A stretch of 64,000 nt of DNA from Panopea generosa (Eukaryota; Mollusca; Bivalvia; Adapedonta; Hiatellidae). Positions 31,621-43,969 of the stretch are shown here, in pieces; the stretch's first letter is position 1; every line of letters starts with the position of its first letter. A model generated the notes under the pieces. The model was not told the DNA's origin and searched no databases. It saw nothing but the letters and a program-made list of their open reading frames with translations. Location: contig CM055897.1 in the NCBI GenBank assembly GCA_029582155.1, forward strand, positions 95,212,582 to 95,276,581, in the 5' to 3' direction. Position numbers and translations under genes: made by a program.

Positions 31621-34571
31621 ACAACAGGAACACAGAATTCGATGTTTAAAGAAAACAATGTCAATTTCAGAAATAAACATTTAAAAGGGATGGTTAATGA
31701 ATTAATACTTTTCTTTACAAGGCAATACATACTTGATGTAAATCACTGATGTAAATTTAGCAAAGCGCGTGGTTAAATGTTAAAATATCAGACCCAGGGT
31801 CGGTTTTCCGGGGATTAAACCTACCCAAGGGTTATCAGTTCTGTCCTCGAGACAGCCGTTTTAGCCTCATATGCTTATTACTGGCATCAATATATCAATT
31901 TAATTCTATTTTATATATCATAAAAAACATTAAACTTGATTTTCAATTCTAAACTGAAAATTAATATTTACACAAAAAATTTATTTTTCTTTTGTTCATC
32001 TCCATTTTAAAAAACACCTAAACACCAGCTTTTAAGTAGCTGTTCTTGAATCCCGCTATGCAATTGAATCTTGGTATTTGTTCTATGTAAATACGGTAAA
32101 ATTGCAAATGGAAAAGTATGATTCATAGCAGGAATGTTCCCATTCTTACAATTGCACAATAGCTGGTCAGGTTCTTTTTGTAAGGAAGTGTATTAATATC
32201 CTTAGAATTTCTTAAAAAGAAGTCTTAAATTGCACTAAAATGCTTCCTGCTCCGTTATTAAACGTTATATTTCTCATTATACATACATAATTTATAGATA
32301 GCAGTACATTGTTCATAACACAACAATAAGGTCCAGTAGCATGTTATGATTTGTTATATTAACATGTAAATGCAGGCAATGTTTATATATGTAACAATGT
32401 GTATCAAACTGTTATCTTTAATGATATTACTTTTATATATACATAATTTTGATAGTTTGGAATCTTGGCATAATCTAATAATTTGTTTGTTTATACATAC
32501 AACTTATTACTTTTTAACTAAGAGTTGCAACAATGTGTGTTATAAATATAAAATGCCTGTATGTATGTATGTAAAAAAGATATAAGTTATTTATGTAGGT
32601 GCATGTAGACAGTAGAGAAGGGAGAGTAGATAAGGAAAAGACGTTATGATAAAGAGGAGAAGTACTTGACACTCTTAAGTATACAATCAGCATGTTGATG
32701 TCATTTATTCAATTGGCAGATGTTTCATTTGCCGTAAATGTTGTCCAGTGTTATCTTTTGCAATTGCTATGATTCTTTCCATATGTTCAACGGCTTTTAA
32801 TTATTTTATAACATTTATAAACATCGAAATTGTTTTTGAATACTTGTTTTAGTAAAAGAAATATTAAGTATAAATAGATACAGTATTAAACATGTTTGAA
32901 TAACTACTCCATTCAGTATATCCAAAATATATTATCGTACAATTTAAGTGTTATTGTTAATTGTATTCCATAACAACATGAAATAGAATTATTAGCACAA
33001 ATCTGTCAAGCTATTTTTTGCAATACATAAAAACACAATGGATTATTAATATTTTTCTGCAATTGGATTTGCGAACAGCTTCCCGAAACCCGGAACGCCT
33101 GAAAAAGGAAGTTGATAAAACGGAGTTATATAATCACGTTACTGTAATAATGACGCAAATACATGAATAAAGGTAGTTAGAAGCAGTCTCCTCCTTCAAT
33201 AATCACATTTGGTCTTTTACTCGACAAATCATATTATTGTTAATTGTTTTCCATCAAGGTATACTTCATTGTTTTTTCAAAAGGCTCTAGAATATTGACA
33301 TTTCCAAAACAGACAGCATCCATTACATAGAGAGCATATTAGCTTGTATTACATAGGTTGCATTTATACAGGGATGTGTGGTTAGGTATAATTTGTAATA
33401 TGTATTTGTATTGGAAGGGGTGTAATTTTGTTAGGTATAATTCGCAATATGTATTTGTATTGAAAGGCGTATGGTTTTGTAAGGTATAAAAAGTACGTTG
33501 TGTGAAACGTTCAAGTTAAAGTGTGTACTTTCTTATGCCCATTTAACATGAGGTTAGATTATAATATTGTTTTGTGTGTGTTTATATTGTATGTTGTACA
33601 AAACTTTATTTGGAATTTACGGATTAGTTGCAATAAATGCATTAGTGTGTTTTTATCAGCTATACTGGCCGCGTTCAATGTTTGTTTACCCACAATTGGA
33701 ATGCTTTCAATTAAAGTATAATATTTTTTAAAATCTAATTTACTGAGAACATTACATACATCTGTAAAACCAAAAGGTCACTTTTATAACAATTGATGTC
33801 TTATTGCTATTTTTGCTATGTCATTCTTTATATGCTCATAATTATGTAACAAAAAACACACGCTTCATGATCTCTTTACACAGAAGACACGCACACTTAC
33901 ATAAGACTTTTTCGGAGCAAAGATCTAGTGTTATTCCGCCACGAAAAAAAAGGAGCGAAACTGTTCGGTCAGACGCCACGAAAACACGACGATATAAAAA
34001 CAAATAACAATACTAGTTTAATAAGATGATGTAATAATATATTTCAATCGATAAATATAAACACATTTTCAATAAAGTAAATGGAAAGAAAACAAAATAT
34101 GTTTGGAATGCAAACAGCTACAGTGTATGATGTTGTAGGCATTCCATCATTAAAATTTACAGCTGGCATTGGGTGTAAGGTTGTATTCATTTTGAGACAG
34201 AATATGTATAAGTTGTTTTATGGTTATTTTTTCGTCAGCATTTTTAATTAAGTGTACTCGGATACCAGCAATGTAATTACCAGTCAGTTTCCTGTTTTAC
34301 TTTTTATTAAACCCTCATTTGTCTCCAAAGTGGATAGATATCGCAGTAAACAATATCATTATTATCATTATTACGGTGGTACTGGACTGAAGCGTCAAAG
34401 TGTGCGTAATGTTAAATAAATTACTTATTTAATAACATCGAAGTGTGTATATTAGGAGAGTCAGGATTAAATTTAAGTATTTATTAATACAACAATTGCA
34501 TTCACTGTATCCAGCAGATAAGGAGTTACTTTGTATAACTGAAACGATCCAATAGAAACTTGAAAATTGAA
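31621..34571. other. duplicated intergenic region upstream of CTL-4
   Basis: Homologous to 14595-17537. No gene was recognised. Confidence 0.5.
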
Positions 34572-34796
34572 ATGAATCGATCGGAATACAACCAAAGTGG
34601 TGGTCACCGGCTGCTGTGTTTATTCATGATCATGCTGCAATTTTATAGCAGCTGGAGTCTGTTAGAGAATTTGGAAGACCCGGACAGACAAGCATTAAAA
34701 CGAGGCTCGAAGAGGAAAAGGCTAATCGTATGCTTCTGCAAAATGACGTTGAGGTCATGATGACTAAAATAGCGAAGTTGGAAAGAAAAAATCATG
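34572..34796 (+). pseudogene. CTL-4 exon 1 (frameshifted stalk exon)
   Basis: 225 bp versus 226 bp in CTL-3. The missing A at 34697-34700 replaces the coiled coil with a basic, Cys-containing out-of-frame tail that soon stops. Confidence 0.88.
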
Positions 34797-34929
34797 GTAA
34801 TGTCAATATACTTTTTTACTATATGTTTTAGCAATTGTATCATGTTTGAGTGAGCGAGTGAGTGATAAGTGAGTAAAGAGTGAGGGATTGCGTAGTGTTA
34901 CTGTCAATCAGTTGGTACACATATCAAAT

Positions 34930-35203
34930 AGTAGAAGTCGTAGTAGTTGTGGTGGTGGTGGTGCTAGTGATTATAGTTGTTTTAGTAATAGTAATAGAAG
35001 TAGTAGTAGTGGTGGTGGTGGTGTTGGTGCTAGTGTTAGTAGTAGTTTTAGTAGTATTAATAGTAGAAGTAGTAGTAGTAGTAGTTGTGGTTGTGGTGGT
35101 GCAAGTGTAAGTAGTAGTTTTAGTAGTAGTAATAGCAGTAGTAGTAGTGGTGGTGGTGGTGGTGGTGGTGCTAGTGTTAGTAGTAGTTTTAGTAGTAGTA
35201 TTA

Positions 35204-35250
<47 letters not shown>

Positions 35251-35536
35251 GGTGGTGCTAGTGTTAGTAGTTGTTTTAGTAGTAGTAAGTAGTAGTAATA
35301 GTAGTAGTAGTGGTGGTGGTGCTAGTGCTAGTAGTAGTAATAGTATTAGTAGTGGTAGTGGTGCTAGTGTTAGTAGTAGATTTAGAAGTAGTAATAGTAG
35401 TAGTAGTGGTGGTGGTGCTAGTAGTAGTAGTAGTAGTAGTTGTTGTTGTTGTTGTTGTAGTATTAGTAGTAGTAGTATTGGTAGTAGTAGTATTAGTGGT
35501 GGTAGTAGTAGTAGTAGTAGTAGTGGTGGTAGTAGT
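34930..35536. repeat. (AGT/GGT)n trinucleotide array in CTL-4 intron 1
   Basis: An expanded counterpart of 17899-18190, with blocks of AGT alternating with GGT and a short TTG run near 35440-35457. Ser/Gly- and Val-rich open frames on this array are artefacts. Confidence 0.95.
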
Positions 35537-35596
35537 AAGGCATCATTAGATAAGGAATAATACTTAAAAGTTTAGATTTTTTCTTTAATTTCCAAG

Positions 35597-35703
35597 GTGC
35601 TGGATCATCAGACGCCACAAGGTGCCCGAGTGGATGGATTGCATTTGAAGAGTCGTGCTACCTCTTTGCCGATGAAATCAAAGTAGATTGGATTGAAGCA
35701 ACG
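35597..35703 (+). pseudogene. CTL-4 exon 2 (CTLD start)
   Basis: Same 107-bp length and splice sites as CTL-3. It encodes ATRCPSGW and ESCYLF with one Asn-to-Asp change near its end. Confidence 0.88.
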
Positions 35704-36002
35704 GTATGTTTTTACCCATTTATGCTCAACAAAATAATTAACATATTAAATTTAAGAGGAGCAAAATATAACTACATGATGTTAATATGAGATTATGAGA
35801 TTGGTAGACAACGTGACAACTCACCAAATACGTATAATTACAGTCACACAAAATGAACACATTGAAGTAAAATATAAACGTTTTAATAGAAAAACGAACA
35901 CAACTTCAAATAAAAATACTATAAAATTCAGCTTGGAATCCAATTCGAACAAAAAAATTAAGTTGATATTCCCACATCAAAGTGGCATGACTGAGCAAAA
36001 CA

Positions 36003-36445
36003 GACATTGCCTGTGGATATTTCCATGTGCACCGTGGTTATTGAACATACCCTGACAGCGCTTTATAATCGTAATATAGAAATTGCCTGTGGATATTTCC
36101 ATGTACACCGTGGTAATTAAACATACCCGAACAGCGCATTATTATCGTAATATAGACATTGCCTGTGGATAGTTCCATGTGCACCGTGGTTAGATAACAT
36201 ACCCGAACAGCGCGTTATAATCGTAATATAGACATTGCTTGTTGATAGTTCAATGTACACCGTGGTTAATGAACGTACCCGAACAGTGCGTTATAACCGT
36301 TATAAAAACATTGCCTGTGGATAATTCCATCTGCACCGTGGTTATAGAACATACCCGAACAGTGCGTTATAATCGTAAAATAGACATTGCATGTGGATAT
36401 TTCCATGTGCACCGTGATTATAGAACATACCCGAACAGCGTGATA
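36003..36445. repeat. 76-bp minisatellite, about 6 units, CTL-4 intron 2
   Basis: Counterpart of 18638-19165, one unit shorter. Units contain 'cattgcctgtggatatttcc' and 'catacccgaacagcg'. Confidence 0.92.
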
Positions 36446-36802
36446 TAATCACGCTAGCATACAAATGAACTGTGTTAAGCTCGAGTTAAAAAATAAAAAT
36501 ATGTCTGTGTTAAAGAAAATAAGTCACAAACAATAGCTAAAGAAACAGATGAACAGGATAAACTTTGGTGTGGTGAAACATAAAAAATGCAAGTAGAAAA
36601 GGAATTAAGAAAAAATATACAAAAGAAACCTTGAACTTTGAGATAACTGGCCCATAATAAATAAAGGTCATCATTTCCTGAAGGTCTGTTCCCGTAGGAT
36701 TTTTCATATGCTATTTGTTTATATGACAATAAAATATGTTTAAACTAATTAAACGTACCTGAACTCGTGCGTGTATTTATGGTGATATTTGTTATTTTGC
36801 AG

Positions 36803-36901
36803 CATTACTGCGCATCGTTTGGCGATACTCACGTGACTACTATTGAATCTATGTCTGAGCACATGTTTCTGGCATACCAATCAAACAACTCTTCAAGAAT
36901 G
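36803..36901 (+). pseudogene. CTL-4 exon 3 (1-bp deletion)
   Basis: 99 bp versus 100 bp in CTL-3. HYCASFGDTHVTTIES is preserved, then a base is lost in 'aacaa(g)ctcttc' so that LFKN is lost. Confidence 0.88.
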
Positions 36902-37029
36902 GTATGGCTATTCGTTTTGTTTTTCTTTTTTATATAACGTTTCGTCTTTTGAAAGTTGTTTTGAAATTCCAATATTGATTCTTGTTGAAACAAGTCACAT
37001 ACTTAGTTTATATTAATTTGTTTCAGTTG

Positions 37030-37200
37030 GACCGCAAGGAAAGCGTAGAGCTTATATAAACCGCTCTCAAGTCCGCTTTATGGGTAAATCTATTACAGAG
37101 TATTGTTTTATGAGAGGCATCGGGTAGAGCTGGGTATCGAACCAACAGCCTCTAGCGTGAGCGGCTAGCACTCTTTCTACTGCACTATCACTCAGTATAT
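37030..37200 (-). mobile_element. tRNA-derived SINE, copy B of 19745 element
   Basis: Same orientation and position within intron 3 as in CTL-3. The B box reads 'ggttcgatacccagctc' and is better preserved here than in copy A. Confidence 0.65.
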
Positions 37201-37292
37201 CTGCATTTGTTAATTTCACGAATAATTAATATTTTGAATTAGTATATCTTCGATTAGTTTTTTTTTATCTTAAGATTGTTATTTGATTGTTA

Positions 37293-37520
37293 TAGGAGAG
37301 GTCCTCCGTGACAGACTGGTCTAAGAAGCCGTCTCAAGATCACTTACCTCTCACCGCTACGGTTGTAGGTTCGAATCCCGCTCGCTGTAAAACTTGATAT
37401 GAGAAAGTTTGACAGTAACTGCTGGAAGGACGGTGGTTCTACTAAGATTCATTCTGAGGTCTTCCTTCGACAATAAAATTGGATATGCCAAATATAACCG
37501 GAAAAGTGTTACAAAATGCG
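37293..37520 (+). mobile_element. tRNA(Ser/Leu)-like SINE, copy B
   Basis: Counterpart of 20012-20250. The A box is altered ('gacagactggtctaagaag'), while the B box 'ggttcgaatcccgct' is intact. Confidence 0.68.
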
Positions 37521-37754
37521 TTCAAAAACTATTTGTTTCAGGTGGTATATAGTGGGAACGAATAACAGTTATCTAATACTATTCCATTGATTGAACGTCA
37601 TCATTGCATCGTATGTATCATGAAAATCAGGTTAAATTCAAAAGTAAGTTTTACTCAAATTTGACTTGGCCAGTACATGTACATTTAAAGTAATTAAATT
37701 AAATAAAACAAGAATAACATTCATTAAAGAATGCGATCTTCTTTTCTGTATCAG

Positions 37755-38023
37755 GTGTAAACAGATCGAGTATTTCATTCTGGCTGGGTGCCACAGACCT
37801 GGAGGTACACGGTATGTGGACATTGTACACTAACCGTAAACATATCAAAGATGGATACAATAATTGGGAGCCTGGTCAAGGGGCTACGCCTGGGGAACAT
37901 TGTGCAATCCTGTGGGGCAACGATAAATTTACATGGCACGAACACATCTGTACACACAAGGGACATGTCATTTGTGAAAAAATAATTAATATGTCATTTC
38001 AATGTCAATTGAGCAATGAATAA
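37755..38023 (+). pseudogene. CTL-4 exon 4 (CTLD C-terminal half, open)
   Basis: 88 codons plus stop at 38023. It differs from CTL-3 at the sugar-site motif (QGA versus QGD), at WHE versus WHD, and in a longer C-terminus caused by one fewer A after CE. Confidence 0.88.
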
Positions 38024-38174
38024 ATCCCATATGCACTTATATGTCGTTATTAGTTTTCTTATGTTAGTTTATTAAAAATACTATCCAATGGAATTGATTC
38101 AACCCAAAGTTTAAAAGAATTGAAAAGTAAGTCGTCAGTGCTATAAAAGTAAAAGTAAAGCTTTTGTTAATTAT

Positions 38175-38422
38175 AGTGTCATCCCTATTGAAAGGGCCAG
38201 CCACACTGGGATTATGAGACGCCTTTATGCTGTACACAGTTACTTCCCGAAAGCTACCATTGCCAGGCGTCAAGCTATCAGACATTCGGTAACCCTCATT
38301 TTAACAAGCTGCTGGGTGATCAACCGGCCACATTAGAAAAAATCCAAATGCTTCCACCAGGATTCGAACATTCGACTTCCCGTTTCCGAGGCGGACGCCT
38401 TGACCACTAGGCCACGGAAGAC
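38175..38422 (-). mobile_element. tRNA-derived SINE downstream of CTL-4
   Basis: Counterpart of 20880-21143, with A and B boxes preserved on the minus strand. Confidence 0.7.
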
Positions 38423-38614
38423 TGTTATTTATATTTAGCATCAAACTGTAGATTACTAAACATCAATAGGCTTAAAAACAATGATTAAAAATAGAAAAAA
38501 GCTGCATATATTTAGAATTATAGTTCTTGAAATAGATATGTTACAAACGGGTGCTGTATCTTACTTTTCACCCTAAACTGTTACATAAAATGCAGATTCC
38601 ATGGTGTTTTCAAA

Positions 38615-38737
38615 TGTTGTTGTGGTTGGTGGTGGTAGTGATGATGATGTAAATGGTAATACTGTTGTTGTTGCTGCTGATGGTGATGATGATGATGACG
38701 ATGATTTATGATGATGGTGATGGTTATGATGATGGTT

Positions 38738-38775
<38 letters not shown>

Positions 38776-38790
38776 AATGACGGTGGTGGT
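38615..38790. repeat. GTT/GAT trinucleotide array, copy B
   Basis: Counterpart of 21340-21515. The GCT block is contracted and the GAT block expanded. Confidence 0.92.
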
Positions 38791-39980
38791 GAAAATGCCA
38801 GTTATTTATATCGTTTCACCCTGACACAAACTCGGCAATTCGGATTGTTGTGCTTCATAAAGCGAAACTTGCTTTCTTAGATGTATTCCGTAATTAGCTT
38901 TATTTATTGATGTCGTGTAATATCATGATAAAAAAATCATCATTTTATGTAAAATGTGTCAATAATTTTCAGTGCAACTATGTGTTTAATGGTTCCCAGC
39001 CATTTTCTATCATTGTATTTCAAATATGACGCCAGGTAATGTCTCACTTTGTAATATGTTGAAATTATGTAATGCAAACGATTTGGAAGACGAAGGTCAT
39101 TTATTTGTATATGTCCGTTGTATAATTAATTGTATAATTACTAAGCAAAGTGTATATAAATAGTAATATAACTGACCTAGTGTTAATAATTTAATGCAAT
39201 TAACACAATCACAATTTACATATGCCAGCATCTGCGTATGTCAGGTATATAAGGTTTTTAAATCGTTAACAATACATTGTTTTGATAGGCATATTGTCCT
39301 TCTGTGTGATTATGAGTTAAATATAATGATAATCATTGATGATATATGGAATTTTAGATATATATTTAAAAGAAAAGTATGTGCAGATGATACTTTATGT
39401 GTTACATATATTTATCAAAGGTCTGAACGGACTGATGGAAGGATTACTCGTTCACAGTTTTGCCCATCATGTCGTCTTTCTTGCCAGAATAGGATATACG
39501 GATTTACCAATGAGCTCATTAACTACTGGCGTCATTATATATTTTCCACATTGAGTCTGTTTCGAAATAATCAATTTGTTTTTATAACTTTTCTCAAACT
39601 TCAAGTAACGGACTCATCCAACCAGGTCTCTGAAAAAAGCTAAGACTGCAAATCTAAATTTGAAGGTTTAAAGTCTTACTTCTGTTAACTTCGGTGAAAG
39701 AATGTATAAAATGAAGACCGTTGCGATTCAATCAGTTAAAATCATGACACGATGAAAAAGCATGTGACTTCTTGTGGATGATCGACCTTTTGAAAACTTG
39801 GAAAGAAATGTTCAACTCATCACTTTGGTTAGAAGGTAAACTGGTAATATATCATTTTGACATGTATGTAAAATTAAGAAATTCACTTGTTTTACATAAG
39901 CTTTATGCTGTTGATGAAGACCATCTGAAATATTGGCTTACGACAGTTGATGCACTTCAGAAAAGATTGTTTACTGAGCG

Positions 39981-40112
39981 TCATTTTTATGCCATCGAGG
40001 GCTAACAGACTATAAGTCAACCTAACAACTGTTTTCTGAGTCCTGGAAAGTTAACTAGTACTCGAGCACACCCAATCTCCAAAGTTACTGATAACTTTCC
40101 CACTTGGATCAG
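39981..40112 (-). mobile_element. truncated 8420-type SINE, copy B
   Basis: Counterpart of 22805-22930. Matches the SINE body in reverse orientation, without a tRNA head. Confidence 0.78.
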
Positions 40113-41870
40113 TTCTTTGCCGAAACGAACACTTACAGAATACAGTTTGAATAAAATAAGACAACAATTCATGAATAAAACGAGTCCTTTAGTTTCTGAC
40201 ATCATATTAACTTACGTTTTATAGACTCTTACATATCATGAATTATTTTGTCCGTCCAACCGGCGTTGTTTTGTATATTAACTAAAATGTGATAAAGCTA
40301 ATGATATTAAAAAATATAATATTGTGTATGTTTTTCGTCGTTATAGATAGTACTTTAAATGCGGCAAGCATACTAGAAGTTCTGATTTTATAGCACATGT
40401 ATAAAAAAAGCACAGTATAGTAGCGTAAACGTCAATAAAAATAAATTACTGATTTTCAAGAACGGCACAAATATTTGGCCTTTGCGCGAGTTCAAATCAA
40501 TATTTTGAATGAACAAAGGAAGAACACTACATTTTTCCAGTCTTTCATTTACTAAAATATCGAACGTCAATCTGAAATCGTGGTATTGCGACCAAAATAT
40601 ATTTACCGTCGCTTGGGACGCTGAAGGCACTATTTATACTGTTGCTATACTAATGTACAGTAGTCGTCTGCATTTCGTGCCATTTGAATGGAAATTGTAT
40701 ACTTTGACTAACGCATATTTGAAGTCTTTTGCCCTCTGTTTGATAGAACAAAAAAAGAAATAAAATCAAATTTGGATCTCTACGTCCTCTGCTATGGCGC
40801 GTTTAGGAACTATTTTATCGGTTGAAAGAAATAAAATCGCCGTCAACAGTATAACAAAAGTTATCAAATATGTGTCACGTACTGACTATACTGGATGTAT
40901 AGTTAATGTTTGTATGCATGTAATAAAAACGTTATATGTTTGAGTTACAAATAAAACAATGAATCTGGAGTCTTTGAGTATATCAATAAAGAAGGTAAAG
41001 TTATATTTAATATTATCGAAAAGGTACGTGTGGACATTACACTGCAGTAATATATAAATCACCTCAACTCAACAAGATTTCATTAGGCAATCGACTATCA
41101 AAATGTCATTGGCCATTTACAAAGAAAGTTATGTGATATGTGGCCATGACATATAATAATTACACACATTAACAAAGAATTTACACAATTCATTGATTAC
41201 ATAATACATATCAAAATCAACACATTAATTGCTAAGTTACATTACTATAACCGAATTTCTCAAGGAAAGAGATTCTTTTATATATTTAGCTAGGTTTTAT
41301 TTTTTGAATATATATGGAAATAATTATTTGTGAATAACCAAGACATAAATGTACAGACCAAGTGCGCCTAGCTACAGTGCAAACCATAGATACAATATCA
41401 AGGCCTCTACCAAACCAATAATTTTGGTGTCGACCATGACTTATATACTATAGAATTATATGCAACACATCCGGACAGGATGTTCAAATTTACATACATG
41501 AACTGATAGCTTTATATGAGTAGGATCCAGTTAATGATTCATGACTACTATATGCGTATTCTGTTGTTTCTATCAAGATTGCTAAAACGCCCAGCTTCAA
41601 TTCCAAAATTGTGCGAAGATATTCGAAAGTGAAGAACTTGTATTCTAAGAGATTTATTATGTAACTGCGAGTCTAATTCGAACTGTGTTTATATTATAAT
41701 AATTCAGTTTAGGCAAGTTGTTCACCTGACAAAATCTCAAAATTGAACGTTCAACACTTATATCAACTAACATTATATTTTCTATTTTAAAAACAAACTA
41801 TGGTGTTATTTAGCTTTCAACCCTTTACCTCATAGATACCCGCTTTCCCTCACCAATATCAGAAGGTTTT

Positions 41871-41937
41871 GAAAACAGTGCAGGAAGAGTTCAGATTGCT
41901 TGTTACGAGCAATCTGAACACTTCCTGCACTGTTTTC
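41871..41937. repeat. 67-nt near-perfect palindrome, copy B
   Basis: Same length as 30022-30088. Three bases differ: one is the central unpaired base, one changes C-G to a U-G wobble, and one repairs a mismatch present in copy A. All three are compatible with pairing. Confidence 0.92.
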
Positions 41938-43491
41938 CACTCAGTCAGTAAATATAAACATAATTCAACTATTGCTGATAAGTGGTGTATTAATGCTTTC
42001 AATTTGGGAGAGTCCAAGAAAATGCTTATGGCGCAAAGGGTTAAAATGCGGATTGCATAAATGCGGATTGCATGCTTCAAACCGCAAAGCCATTGTTGCA
42101 ACATAGATGCTGTTTTTATACTAGATACTAATCTCGGTCATGTCGACGTTTTCGTTTCTAAATGCATGTGGTATTGATTAGATTAGATCATCCCCGACGC
42201 TTGGTTTTCTACAGGACAAACGTTTTGACATTTTTTTCTTTTTTATACTTATATCTGTGCTCATTTTTATGTTGACAAATATCATTGGGACATTCGTCAG
42301 AAAAAATGTCTCTTCATTTTATTTAAACGTTTTTCTGCGTAAAGTGTCAAAACTTTTGTCATTTACGAAACAAAGCTTGTATATACAAATAACAAGTGTA
42401 ATCATAAATAATAGACACTCATATCTTAAGCAGATTTTATTTTTTAAGAACAATAAACAACAATTTACAAAACAATTTATTGACAAAACCAGACATTAAG
42501 GCTATATCATGCAAAGCATGTAAACCTAATTATGATAATAATGAGTCTACCTCCTATAAAGTATTGAGCAATATTTTGTTTCTCAAGCTTGCTAGAACTT
42601 ACTCACTAAAGCGAATAACGAAGAATTCTCATTATATCCTTTAAGTAAAACATATTACAAACATGTATTTTCACAAAACAAATATTGTACTGTCGTATTA
42701 TTTAACTGGTCAGTGGCGCAGATGACTTTACCCAACAACGTCCAGGCTTGCACATTTTCTTGAGAACACATCATCATATCTCCTGGAAATGACCCCAGAA
42801 TGCAGGAAATGCATCCTAAAAATCTGTTTTCTGTGTGTATGTGTGGGGGCATGCCTATGTGGAGAACCCCACCCATCCAGACCATGATGGGCTTGAACAT
42901 CATTTTAGGGTCAGCGACCCCACTGGTGGAAGTCGAATATTAAGTTTGATAATGTCTTCAATTCATTTACACTAGACGCAAGATATGACGGATGTAATGA
43001 AAGAAGAAGACGCCGAACACTACTTTATGCAATGTCTTATTTGTACTGTTCTACACGGCCTTTTCATTATTTGAGTATAAGTGCGCCTATATTTTGTAAG
43101 AGTCCATTTACCAGTGTCGTAAATACATTTATATATTTGCACAGGCGAATCAATCTATTAAAAACACAAAACGGTTTGTCAACAAATGACTCTCGCACAT
43201 TAGATACCCAGTTTTTGCAGGCCTTCAATGTACCGGACTAATACTATCACAGCACTAAGAATGTTATGTCGTTTTTCTCTTTCTTTGTTTTATTTCCTAC
43301 TTTTGCTCTTTTTTTTATCATTTATCAGGGGCGTAGCTTGACTGAAAACGATGTGTAGACACAGCTGTTGGGAGGGGGGCGGGGTCCTTGACATGGTCCT
43401 CCGAAAAAGAAATCAGCTAGACTGTCGCAGATGTGTTCTGACGTATATTTCAGGGGACTGGTTATCCTAAAGGTAAAACTGAAGTAGCATA

Positions 43492-43612
43492 GGTGTCAGA
43501 TTTTATTGCATTTTTTTGGCATTTTTACTTTTTTCGATTTCTCAGAAAAAAGTGCTGACACGTTGCTACAGTGCCTATAGAAACCTACGCTACTGTTTAT
43601 CTTTGAATTTTG
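43492..43612. repeat. inverted-repeat element spanning the duplication edge
   Basis: 'gtagcataggtgtcag' near 43492 faces 'ctgacacgttgctac' near 43555, and a second 'acctacgctac' follows. Between the arms lies the T-rich 'ggcatttttactttttt' at which the duplication unit ends. A hairpin or MITE-like structure is inferred. Confidence 0.5.
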
Positions 43613-43969
43613 CTAGAACTGGTGGCACAGCCCGTTTGCCTGTTATTTTAATGCAATAAATATGTTTAAATAAAGCAAAGCAATACACACTGTTTAAGAA
43701 TAGATAATATGGCAAGATACGTTATGTATTATATTTCCTTTCGAAAAAGCTTTTGTCTATGCGCTATCACGAAGAGCTTTCTTTAAAACACCGAAACATA
43801 CCTGCCTAACAAATATATTAAGCTAATCTAAATTTACATACATGGATTAGTGTTACGTTTTCTGAATATTGACAAAATACATACACTCTAATGTTTACTT
43901 TGTCCGTCTTCATATGTTATGGAATATTTACAGACGTCACTTTAGTGTGCAAATTTACTGAGTATTTCG

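Larger units (their letters stand above)
34572..38023 (+). pseudogene. CTL-4: duplicate of CTL-3 with two exon frameshifts
   Basis: Exons align one to one with CTL-3: 34572-34796, 35597-35703, 36803-36901 and 37755-38023, all with intact GT-AG sites. Exon 1 lacks one A in the run at 34697-34700 (four instead of five), so the frame leaves the stalk after DPDRQALK and terminates within exon 1. Exon 3 lacks one base near 36888 (99 versus 100 bp), so the frame fails again even from a downstream start. Exon 4 is open for 88 codons and keeps CTLD residues (SFWLGAT, EPGQGA, HVICE). It reads WHE instead of WHD and, having six rather than seven A, extends to INMSFQCQLSNE. The two deletions do not compensate locally. 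A decaying duplicate is most likely; a polymorphic null or sequencing indels are the alternatives. Confidence 0.85.
38791..43480. other. right part of copy B, non-coding
   Basis: Homologous to 21516-31430 minus the LINE. It contains the SINE fragment at 39981-40112, the empty LINE site near 40793 and the palindrome at 41871-41937. A 149-codon frame at 39194-39643 is not recognised as any family. Confidence 0.5.
31471..43534 (+). repeat. tandem segmental duplication, copy B
   Basis: Head-to-tail copy of 14445-31470 without the LINE. The left edge is the join of 'ggcatttttacttttt' (right end of the unit) to 'aatgcaaactaaat' (left end of the unit). The right edge is where 'ggcatttttactttttt' continues into unique 'cgatttctcag'. 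Confidence 0.9.

Noticed and set aside
34880-35560. Ser/Gly-rich and Val-rich frames up to 137 codons
   Set aside because: Translations of the (AGT/GGT)n array lying in CTL-4 intron 1.
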